Assembly (NCBI GenBank): GCA_900770075.1
Contig: CAAGIZ010000102.1
Span: forward strand, 1-14,847
Reading direction: 5' to 3'
Length of the DNA: 14,847 bases
Source: Spirochaetia bacterium
GTDB lineage: Bacteria > Spirochaetota > Spirochaetia > Treponematales > Treponemataceae
The position numbers were made by a program, and so were the translations under genes. Below, in pieces: positions 1-6,928 of the stretch (the first letter of the stretch is position 1; every line of letters begins with the position of its first letter). The notes below the pieces were generated by a model. That model saw only the letters and a list, made by a program, of their open reading frames with translations. It did not search any database and was not told the DNA's origin.

Positions 1-1146
1 ACAATTACGCTCAATGCGATAACCGGGGCAAGCACTTTTACAGACCTTTTTGAAGATGCCCGATGCATAAGCCGCATTTATGACAATAATGAAGAAGACA
101 GGGGGCTTTATTATGTATTCCGTGCCCACGATGCTGTAACCGGGCGCAACATAGCCGTAAAAGCCACAAACCCTTTATTATGCGAAGAAGAACCTAAGTT
201 AAAAGAGTGCATTAACTGGGAAAGTGCAGTTCTGCAAAAATTAAAGGGAAGCCACCGCCTGCAGCAGATTTTAATGCCTTTAAAAACAATGCAGGCCGAT
301 ATTCAGCTAGAAGGGAAAAACTATATTTTCCTCGTTTCTTTCTTTTCTTCTATATATATGGATATAGACGTGCGCAAATCTTTTTTTGACGAAGCAAACG
401 ACCGCCTTAAAACTTGCGCAAACCGCCTCAAACTTTTCTGTTCCATGATTTCCGCAGTGCAGTGCCTTCACCGGCAGGGGTTCTGCCACAGGGATTTAAA
501 GCCTTCAAATATAATGGGCATACGCAAAGACGGAAAATGCACGGCAGTCTTGATTGATTTTGGCCTTTCACTTGCCACAGAAGAAATAGAAAGAGAAATA
601 AAACTTTTTTCGCCAAATGCAGAAGATTTACCTATGATGTACCGTGCACCGGAACTGTATTCCTGCTTTGAAGATAACTGGGAAATGGCAAAAAGTGCGG
701 ACATCTATTCACTTGGCTGCATGCTCTTTGAACTTCTGGACAAACGGAGTTTTTACACAACACTTAATGAAACAAACGGCTCAACTTTCTGGGAAGTCGC
801 CAACAATATCAGTGTCGGAAAAGAAGAATTCAACGGCAACGAAAAAAAACGCCTTGCACTTTACGATAAGCTTCTTTCAGATTTTGCACCTTCTATAATA
901 ATTCCACGCATCTCGGAAGATTCAATTATTCCCGAATATTTGCGAAACGAACTTCAGACAATAATCAACAGGCTTTGTGCTTTTGATTACAGAAAACGCG
1001 CCAAAGAAAGCGACCTTGACGGCATAAAAGAAAAACTCCACCTTATCATCCGCATTCTGGAAAACGAACACTTAAGGGAACTTTACAAAAAGCGAAAGGA
1101 AATTCATCGTGCAAGAAAGTTTTCTGCAAAGAAAAGTAATAACTGA
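1..1146 (+). CDS. Hanks-type serine/threonine protein kinase (5' end outside window)
   Basis: The frame is open from base 1 and has no start codon before an internal ATG at 274, so the gene begins upstream; 381 residues are visible. Numbering from base 1, the kinase signature is complete. The ATP-anchoring Lys is at 54 (IAVK), the alpha-C Glu probably at 74, the catalytic loop HRDLKPSN at 163-170 with Asp165, DFG at 186-188, APE at 216-218, and the subdomain IX Asp at 234 (SADIYSLG). These residues predict an active soluble kinase that phosphorylates Ser/Thr on partner proteins. The glycine-rich loop is degenerate: only one Gly remains in the stretch before the VFRAHD strand. No membrane segment is seen, and the C-terminus is a basic tail. 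The next gene starts eight bases after the stop, so the two are probably cotranscribed. The substrate is unknown. The region is AT-rich compared with the genes downstream. Confidence 0.93.
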   Translation, partial: TITLNAITGASTFTDLFEDARCISRIYDNNEEDRGLYYVFRAHDAVTGRNIAVKATNPLLCEEEPKLKECINWESAVLQKLKGSHRLQQILMPLKTMQADIQLEGKNYIFLVSFFSSIYMDIDVRKSFFDEANDRLKTCANRLKLFCSMISAVQCLHRQGFCHRDLKPSNIMGIRKDGKCTAVLIDFGLSLATEEIEREIKLFSPNAEDLPMMYRAPELYSCFEDNWEMAKSADIYSLGCMLFELLDKRSFYTTLNETNGSTFWEVANNISVGKEEFNGNEKKRLALYDKLLSDFAPSIIIPRISEDSIIPEYLRNELQTIINRLCAFDYRKRAKESDLDGIKEKLHLIIRILENEHLRELYKKRKEIHRARKFSAKKSNN

Positions 1147-1154
1147 GGTAAAAA

Positions 1155-3062
1155 ATGATTGACTCTAACGAACTTGAAAATAACAGCACGCAAAGTTCCG
1201 TTCTCTGCGGAAAATCTGAAAAAATCACAATGGACATTTCTTCTCAAGATTTGACGGTTGATTTTAATTTTGCAGAATGTGAAAAAGCAGCAAATGAACA
1301 GAAAACTGGAACCGTAAAAAATGAAGTTTCTGACATTTCAAAATATCTTCTGGTTCAGGAAGGAAGCCTTGCCTTAAAAGAACAGAAGGAAACGCTCAAA
1401 AAAGAACTTGCAATTTATAAAATAGAAAACTCTGACCTTGCAGATGACAAACGCTTTTCTGACACATACTACTTCAGGCTTGCCGCTTTTCATTCGCTAT
1501 TAAAAGAGTATGACAAAGAAGCGGAATGCCTTTCAAAAATTCAGAACAAAGAAAATCCTTCTTATGCTTCAAGAATTGCACAGAATAAGATTGCAAGAAC
1601 AGAACGCACGGAAGAAAACCTGTTAATCCTTTACAATTTGAATACCGCAGAAACTGCAAGAAAACTTTCCGGCTGGTATCTTTCTAAAAGTGACTTTGAG
1701 AATGCAGAAAAAGCCTTATGCCATTTTATAGACGAACACGATGAAGTGCCTTATGAAATATATTTTCAGTATGCATTTCTTTTTATGAAAAAAGGCGATG
1801 CCGCAAAAGCAGTCCATTATTTACGAAAATCTTTTTACCTGCAGAATACTGTACAGGCATCCCTTGCTTTGAGCATGCTTTATCTTGTACTTGCCACAAA
1901 AAAACATTCACTCCTGAAAAAAGCATTATACTGGTGCGATATAGCCGTTCACCTTGATTTAAGTTTTACTCCAGCCTTGCGTCTTTACATTAATTTGAAT
2001 CTGGAAAAAACTCCTGAAAAAACAGAAAGAATACTTTCCCGCTATCTGAGCCTTAACACTGCACACAAAGACGGTTTTTATTTTGATGCTGCAATCAACC
2101 ATGCAAAATGTTCCTTTGTAAAAGAAAAATACGGAGAAGCACTGGACAGGCTAAGTTCGCTTGTAGAAGACGGAACAAACCAGGCTGCTGTCTGGAACAA
2201 CATTGCGCTTTGCAATGCAGCCTTAAGAAAATATGACCGTGCAGAACGGAACATTGCAAAGTCACTTGAAAAATTCAATATGCAGAAAAACTCCAAAAAC
2301 GAAAAATCAAAGCAATTGGAAATTATCCTTACAAACTATATGAAAATCTTGAATGCACAGGGCAAATACAAAGAAACGCTTTCGATTTTTGAAAATACAA
2401 ACGGATCAAAAGGCTTTGAACTTTCGGAAGACAATTACTTGAACTACTTTACGGAATGGCTAAAGGCACTTTTTAACACCGGTGACTATGAAACTTATTG
2501 CAGTTTTTTAAATCAGATCTTAATGCTTGAATCAGACAATCCTACGGTAAAACTTTTTGCATGCAACGATTTACTCAAGGTCTTAACGCTTACAGAACAG
2601 AACTCATCTTTAGTTTACAAATGCCTTGATTTTTTGAAAGATATGCATAAAAAATATCCTCACGGGAAACATACTGTTCAGGTTATAAACAACATTATTT
2701 TTACAAGCCTTGAACTGGGAGAACCAATTCCGCAAAATTTATTGAATGACTTTATTCCCACAATTCCACTTCATCCATGCAACACCGCAACTTACGGCTT
2801 ATACCTGATAAAAATAAAACACAATGCAGAACGCGGTCTTTCCTATTATGACAGTGCAATGGTAATGGCTCAAAAAGATTCAAAGTTTGCAGGTTTAACA
2901 GAAGAACTTAAGATAAAAAAAGAAATAGAATATGCAAAATATCTTATTCAGACAGGCGAATTTAATTCCGCTAAAAGGCTTATAGAAAGACTGAATAAGC
3001 GTGCCGGTAAAACGCTACAAGGCTATCAGAAAACCATTGCAAGGCTTTTAACAGAATGCTGA
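1155..3062 (+). CDS. TPR-like helical-repeat protein paired with the kinase
   Basis: The 635-residue product has no signal peptide or membrane segment, so it is probably cytoplasmic. The first ~90 residues are charged and low in recognisable structure. The rest is helical with TPR-like repeats. The clearest is at residues 344-373 (AAVWNNIALCNAALRKYD and onwards), with similar units near 102-130, 171-190, 198-230, 310-337 and 390-413. Such repeats bind other proteins and often act as scaffolds. The ATG at 1155 is well supported: GAGG at 1145-1148 overlaps the kinase stop codon and lies six bases before it. This tight spacing suggests translational coupling and a shared function, possibly as substrate, adaptor or regulator of the kinase; that is inference. 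I do not recognise a named family. Base composition matches the kinase, not the downstream genes. Confidence 0.85.
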   Translation: MIDSNELENNSTQSSVLCGKSEKITMDISSQDLTVDFNFAECEKAANEQKTGTVKNEVSDISKYLLVQEGSLALKEQKETLKKELAIYKIENSDLADDKRFSDTYYFRLAAFHSLLKEYDKEAECLSKIQNKENPSYASRIAQNKIARTERTEENLLILYNLNTAETARKLSGWYLSKSDFENAEKALCHFIDEHDEVPYEIYFQYAFLFMKKGDAAKAVHYLRKSFYLQNTVQASLALSMLYLVLATKKHSLLKKALYWCDIAVHLDLSFTPALRLYINLNLEKTPEKTERILSRYLSLNTAHKDGFYFDAAINHAKCSFVKEKYGEALDRLSSLVEDGTNQAAVWNNIALCNAALRKYDRAERNIAKSLEKFNMQKNSKNEKSKQLEIILTNYMKILNAQGKYKETLSIFENTNGSKGFELSEDNYLNYFTEWLKALFNTGDYETYCSFLNQILMLESDNPTVKLFACNDLLKVLTLTEQNSSLVYKCLDFLKDMHKKYPHGKHTVQVINNIIFTSLELGEPIPQNLLNDFIPTIPLHPCNTATYGLYLIKIKHNAERGLSYYDSAMVMAQKDSKFAGLTEELKIKKEIEYAKYLIQTGEFNSAKRLIERLNKRAGKTLQGYQKTIARLLTEC

Positions 3063-3103
3063 CACAGTGCCTGAGTTCTTATAACAATGTGTCTGAGGTT
3101 TTT
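3061..3103 (+). terminator. possible weak terminator after the TPR gene
   Basis: A 6-bp inverted repeat, gacaca at 3061-3066 and tgtgtc at 3088-3093, starts at the stop codon. It is followed five bases later by five T (3099-3103). The loop is long (21 bases) and the stem short, so this is only a tentative terminator. No better candidate is seen before the GC-rich palindromes downstream. Confidence 0.3.
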
Positions 3104-3147
3104 CCCCCGCTGGATGCTACGGCGGGGTGGAGCAGCGGCGGAGCCGT
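3104..3147. repeat. GC-rich palindromic segment
   Basis: This segment contains a 6-bp hairpin (ccccgc 3105-3110 with gcgggg 3123-3128) and a smaller cggc-gga-gccg hairpin. Read on the minus strand, 3147-3132 is CGGCTCCGCCGCTGCT. It shares CGGCTCCGC and CCGCTGCT with the palindrome inside the car operon (10235-10260). That suggests one dispersed repeat family, but the shared stretches are short. Confidence 0.45.
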
Positions 3148-3198
3148 CCGGCAATAAGAAGGGCTGTCCAAAATGGGCAGCCCTTCTTATTGCCGGAT
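3148..3198. repeat. perfect 20-bp inverted repeat (strong hairpin)
   Basis: The left arm at 3148-3167 begins tccggcaataag and is matched exactly by the reverse complement at 3179-3198. Three more pairs (tcc 3168-3170 with ggg 3176-3178, one of them G-T) close it down to the five-base loop aaaat. No T-run follows on either strand, so it is not a classical terminator. It lies between the AT-rich kinase-TPR block and the GC-richer MATE gene. It could be a small mobile palindrome, a REP-like element or an RNA-stabilising hairpin. From 3199 to 3330 I see no gene and no convincing promoter. Confidence 0.8.
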
Positions 3199-3330
3199 GT
3201 AGCGAATAGCGGAACTGCGGAACACCGGTTGAGGGTGGAGTCTGTCCGTAAAAAATTCCTTATGCTGGATTTTCCGGCTGTTTTGCGGTTTGTGGTTCCA
3301 ATTTTTTTTTGGCGGCTGTAGAATGGGGGT

Positions 3331-4734
3331 ATGGGCAGTAATTTTGACCTGTCGGAACTTTTGAACTCTGACTCTCCTGTTTCTCTTCGGCGGCAAATCT
3401 CGCTTGTCTGGCATTTGAGCATTCCCGGTATGCTTGCCCAGATTTCTTCGATTTTGATGCAGTACATCGATGCTGCCATGGTGGGCTTTTTGGGGGCGGA
3501 ACAGTCTGCTGCCATCGGGCTTGTGGCTTCTTCTACCTGGGTTATGGGGAGCCTTCTGCACGCTCTTTGCATCGGTTTTACGGTTCAGACGGCCCATCTT
3601 GTGGGGGCGGGGGAAAAATTCAAGGCGAGGAACCTGCTTTTTAACGCCCTTTTGTGCTGCGGTATTTTCAGCCTTCTGCTGCTTTTGCTGGGGGCGGCTT
3701 TGAGTTTTCGGCTGCCTCTGTGGCTGGGTGCCGGGCCTGAGATTTTTGACGACGCCTTCTGGTATTTTTTGATTTTCTGTCTTTCTGCGCCTTTTTTTGA
3801 GGCTGTTTACCTTTTGAGCGGCATGCTTCAGTGTTCGGGGAATATGAAAATTCCCGGTTTTTTGAACGCCCTGATGTGTTTTCTGGACATTGCCTTTAAC
3901 TTTGTCTTTATTTTCGGGTGCGGTCTTGGAGTTAAGGGGGCTGCCCTTGGTTCTGCCTGTGCTGCTTTGGTGACGGCCCTTCTTTTTCTGTATTTTACTC
4001 TTTTTAAGTCTGAGTGTTTTGCCCTTTTTGGTTTTTGGGGGAGAGGCAGGGAGAAAACCTGCTTTTATCTGGACTGGAGTGCCGTAAAAAAAGCGGTTAA
4101 GCTTGCCTTTCCTGTTGCGGTGGAAAGTTCTGCCTTCAGCGGGGCTTTGGTGGTGGTCACCAAAATCGTTGCTCCTTTGGGGGCGGTAAGCCTTGCTGCC
4201 AATTCCTTTGCTACCACTGCCGAAAGCCTATGCTACATGCCGGGCTACGGAATTGCCGAGGCAGCCACAACCCTCGTCGGCCAGAGTTTTGGTGCCAGAA
4301 GACAGGAACTGGTGCGTTCTTTTAGCTGGATAACGGTAATCTACGGAATTGTCCTTATGACCGGCATGGGGCTTGCCATGTATTTTGCCTGTCCCCTGGT
4401 CTTTAACTTCATCACTCCTGACCCTGCCATCCGCCGCCTTTCTGTGGAAGTGCTTCGGATCGAGCTTTTTGCCGAGCCGCTTTTTGGGGCCAGCATCGTT
4501 GCCATGGGGGCTCTTCGGGGGCGGGGAGATACCTTTGTGCCCAGCCTTCTGAACCTTTTCAGCCTGTGGGTTGTGCGCCTTAGTTTGAGCGTCCTTCTGG
4601 TAAAACCTTACGGTTTAAAGGGAATCTGGTTTGCCATGGCGGTGGAACTGTGCTTCAGGGGGCTTATCCTTCTTTTAAGGCTTACTCAAACTTTGCAATT
4701 TCGCTCTGGCAGAGGCTGTCGCAGATTTCGTTGA
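3331..4734 (+). CDS. MATE family multidrug/sodium antiporter
   Basis: A 467-residue integral membrane protein of normal MATE length, with about twelve hydrophobic segments in two homologous halves. Family marks include the first-helix stretch DAAMVGFLG at 47-55 with an acidic Asp47, LQCSGNMKIP at 166-175 in the first half, and the matching LRGRGDTFVP at 395-404 in the second half. Members export cationic drugs or metabolites in exchange for Na+ or H+ across the inner membrane; the substrate cannot be read from sequence. An in-frame stop at 3319-3321 fixes the earliest start near the ATG at 3331. GGGGG ends only one base before that ATG, too close for an ordinary ribosome binding site, so initiation may be weak. 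The last 53 bases overlap the convergent rnhA. No partner gene or regulator is adjacent. Confidence 0.9.
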   Translation: MGSNFDLSELLNSDSPVSLRRQISLVWHLSIPGMLAQISSILMQYIDAAMVGFLGAEQSAAIGLVASSTWVMGSLLHALCIGFTVQTAHLVGAGEKFKARNLLFNALLCCGIFSLLLLLLGAALSFRLPLWLGAGPEIFDDAFWYFLIFCLSAPFFEAVYLLSGMLQCSGNMKIPGFLNALMCFLDIAFNFVFIFGCGLGVKGAALGSACAALVTALLFLYFTLFKSECFALFGFWGRGREKTCFYLDWSAVKKAVKLAFPVAVESSAFSGALVVVTKIVAPLGAVSLAANSFATTAESLCYMPGYGIAEAATTLVGQSFGARRQELVRSFSWITVIYGIVLMTGMGLAMYFACPLVFNFITPDPAIRRLSVEVLRIELFAEPLFGASIVAMGALRGRGDTFVPSLLNLFSLWVVRLSLSVLLVKPYGLKGIWFAMAVELCFRGLILLLRLTQTLQFRSGRGCRRFR

Positions 4735-5140
4735 ATTCCACGCCGGCGTGACCTTTGACCCAGTTCCATTCCACCTTCAGGGCGTTGTTGAGGGCGTCAA
4801 GTTTTTCCCAGAGTTCCCGGTTTAAGACGGGCTTTTTTGCCGCAGTTTTCCAGCCGTTTTTCTTCCAGCCGAAAATCCAGCCTGTTATTCCGTTTTTTAC
4901 GTACTGGCTGTCGATGTTGAGCACGATGGGGCAGTTTCTAAGCCTTTCCGTGTTGTAGATTGCCGAAAGTGCGTTTATTGCCGCCGTAAGTTCCATTCTG
5001 TTGTTGGTGGTGGATTTTTCTCCGCCGCTCAGTTTGCGGGCTTCTCCTTCAGCGATTATTACGCAGGCCCATCCGCCGGGACCGGGGTTTCCGTGGCAGC
5101 CTCCGTCAGTGTAGACAGTTATTGTTTTTGAATTTTCCAT
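4682..5140 (-). CDS. rnhA: ribonuclease HI
   Basis: The 152-residue protein has the usual length of bacterial RNase HI, which cuts the RNA strand of RNA-DNA hybrids (R-loops, primers) in the cytoplasm. All active-site residues are visible: Asp12 in YTDGGCHGNPGPGG, Glu50 in NNRMEL, Asp77 in NIDSQYV, His131 in VKGHAG and Asp141 in NEICD. The basic region around residues 89-103 (FGWKKNGWKTAAKK) matches the substrate-handling segment of the E. coli-type enzyme. It lies 174 bases after pyrG on the same strand and may be the last gene of that transcript. However, no Shine-Dalgarno sequence is seen just before the ATG at 5140, and the gap holds a palindrome. The 3' end overlaps the MATE gene tail to tail. 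Confidence 0.96.
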   Translation of the reverse strand: MENSKTITVYTDGGCHGNPGPGGWACVIIAEGEARKLSGGEKSTTNNRMELTAAINALSAIYNTERLRNCPIVLNIDSQYVKNGITGWIFGWKKNGWKTAAKKPVLNRELWEKLDALNNALKVEWNWVKGHAGVEFNEICDSLCQSEIAKFE

Positions 5141-5218
5141 AGGTCAGAACATTCTAGCAGAAAAATTTACGGACGGCAAAGGCTTGTCCACCGGCTGCTG
5201 CGGGTTCGCTCACGCTCA

Positions 5219-5257
5219 TTGGAAAGGGGTTTGCGCTTTGCTTCAACCCCTTTCCAA
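5219..5257. repeat. 13-bp perfect inverted repeat between pyrG and rnhA
   Basis: The arms ttggaaaggggtt (5219-5231) and aacccctttccaa (5245-5257) pair perfectly around a 13-base loop. No T-run follows on the minus strand, so it is not an obvious terminator for pyrG. The 11-mer tggaaaggggt recurs at 13968-13978 in the glnN-amt gap, which suggests related intergenic repeats. The rest of 5141-5314 is GC-rich and holds no gene that I can see. Confidence 0.65.
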
Positions 5258-5314
5258 CTTACGCCCTGCGCATCCGCCGTAGGCTTTTTCCGTCAGAACC
5301 GGCAGGGCAGGCAC

Positions 5315-6907
5315 TTACAGACAGGCCTTTAAAAACTCAACAAAAAGGGGGCTGGGTCTGTTAGGCCGGGATTTAAATTCCGGGTGGAACTGCACGCCCA
5401 CGTAAAAAGGATGGTCTTTCTGGGAAAGTTCAACGGTTTCCACGATTTTGTCGTCCGGGCTTGTTCCGCCGATTACAAGACCAGATTCTTCCATCTGCTT
5501 TCTGTAGGAATTGCTGAACTCGTAGCGGTGGCGGTGGCGTTCTTCTATCAGGTTAGAACCGTAGGCTTTTTCCAGAAGGGTTTCTGCCTGAATCTTGCAC
5601 GGATATTTTCCAAGCCTCATAGTTCCGCCCATAATCACCCCTTCCTGATCTTCCATAAGGTCAATTACGGCGTGTTCGCACTGCTCGTCAAATTCCCGGC
5701 TGTTGGCGTCTGCATACTTCAAAACGCTGCGGGCAAATTCAATTACGGCAATCTGCATTCCAAGGCAGATTCCAAAATAGGGCATTTTGCGGGTGCGGGC
5801 AAAGCGGGATGCAGAAATCATCCCTTCGATTCCCCGGTTTCCAAAACCGCCGGGCAGGATTATTCCGCTGCAGTCCTTGAAAATTTCCGGGGCAGTTTCG
5901 TCGGTTACGCTGTCAGAATCCACCCATTTTATTTTAAGGTTTTTGCCCGTTACAAAAGAGGCGTGGTTCAGGCTTTCCACTATGCTCAGGTAGGAATCGT
6001 GGAGTTTTACGTATTTTCCCACTAAAGCCACCTGAATTTCCCCCTTGCGGGAGTGGATGGAGTTTACGACCTTTTCCCATTCAGAAAGATTTGATTTTGT
6101 TCCTTCGATACCCAGTTCCCGGCAGACAACCTCGTCCATGTTCTGTTGGTGGAGCATAAGGGGAACTTCGTAGAGGGAAGACAGGGTTTTGTTGTCGATT
6201 ACACAGTCTTCGGCCACGTTGCAGAACAGGCTTATCTTTTTGCGTATGTCTTCAGGCACGGCTTCGTCGGAGCGGGTAACGATTATGTCCGGGTGAATTC
6301 CCACCGCCATCAACTCTTTAACCGAGTGCTGGGTGGGCTTGGACTTGTATTCATCGCTGCCGGAGATGTATGGTACAAGGCACACGTGTATGAACAGGCA
6401 GTTTCGCCGTCCCACTGTCGTAGAAAGCTGGCGGATTGCCTCCAAAAATGGCTGGCTTTCGATGTCGCCGATGGTTCCGCCGATTTCCACGATGGAAACA
6501 TCCGCCCCCGTAACCTGGGCATTTTTCAGGATAAAGTCCTTTATTTCGTTGGTAACGTGGGGAATAATCTGGACGGTCTGTCCCAGGTATTCGCCCTGCC
6601 GCTCCTTGTTCAAAACATTCCAGTAAACCCGGCCGGAAGTCAGGTTTGAATATTTGTTCAGGTTTTCGTCTATAAAGCGTTCGTAGTGTCCCAGGTCAAG
6701 GTCGGTTTCTGCCCCGTCTTCCGTAACAAAAACTTCTCCGTGCTGGAAAGGGCTCATGGTTCCCGGATCCACGTTCATATAAGGGTCAAGCTTTTGGGAA
6801 GCCACCTTAAGTCCCCGGCATTTTAAAAGACGTCCCAGGCTTGCTGCAGTAATTCCCTTACCAAGTCCGCTTACAACACCACCAGTCACAAAAATAAATT
6901 TAGACAT
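5315..6907 (-). CDS. pyrG: CTP synthase (glutamine hydrolysing)
   Basis: A 530-residue CTP synthase of normal length. It makes CTP from UTP, ATP and glutamine-derived ammonia in the cytoplasm. The N-terminal synthase domain opens with the P-loop region GGVVSGLGKG (9-18), then QKLDPYMNVDPGTMSPFQHG and the Mg-binding region DLDLGHYERF; EIGGTIGDIES is at 141-151. The C-terminal class I glutamine amidotransferase domain has the nucleophile Cys381 in GICLGMQ and the His508/Glu510 pair in VQFHPEF. The start at 6907 has GAGG six bases upstream. Only 21 bases separate it from the carB stop, so it is almost certainly in the car transcript, joining early and late pyrimidine synthesis. It is intact and unremarkable in sequence. 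Confidence 0.98.
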   Translation of the reverse strand: MSKFIFVTGGVVSGLGKGITAASLGRLLKCRGLKVASQKLDPYMNVDPGTMSPFQHGEVFVTEDGAETDLDLGHYERFIDENLNKYSNLTSGRVYWNVLNKERQGEYLGQTVQIIPHVTNEIKDFILKNAQVTGADVSIVEIGGTIGDIESQPFLEAIRQLSTTVGRRNCLFIHVCLVPYISGSDEYKSKPTQHSVKELMAVGIHPDIIVTRSDEAVPEDIRKKISLFCNVAEDCVIDNKTLSSLYEVPLMLHQQNMDEVVCRELGIEGTKSNLSEWEKVVNSIHSRKGEIQVALVGKYVKLHDSYLSIVESLNHASFVTGKNLKIKWVDSDSVTDETAPEIFKDCSGIILPGGFGNRGIEGMISASRFARTRKMPYFGICLGMQIAVIEFARSVLKYADANSREFDEQCEHAVIDLMEDQEGVIMGGTMRLGKYPCKIQAETLLEKAYGSNLIEERHRHRYEFSNSYRKQMEESGLVIGGTSPDDKIVETVELSQKDHPFYVGVQFHPEFKSRPNRPSPLFVEFLKACL

Positions 6908-6928
6908 ACAATACCTCTTTGCGCTGCC

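Noticed and set aside
3148..3198. Intrinsic terminator for the TPR gene
   Set aside because: The hairpin is very strong, but no T-run follows on the plus or minus strand, so it was called an inverted repeat.
5384..6025. A 213-codon plus-strand open frame, and similar ones at 6146-6649 and 7043-7933
   Set aside because: All are antisense shadows of pyrG and carB, whose reading frames are fully supported by catalytic motifs.
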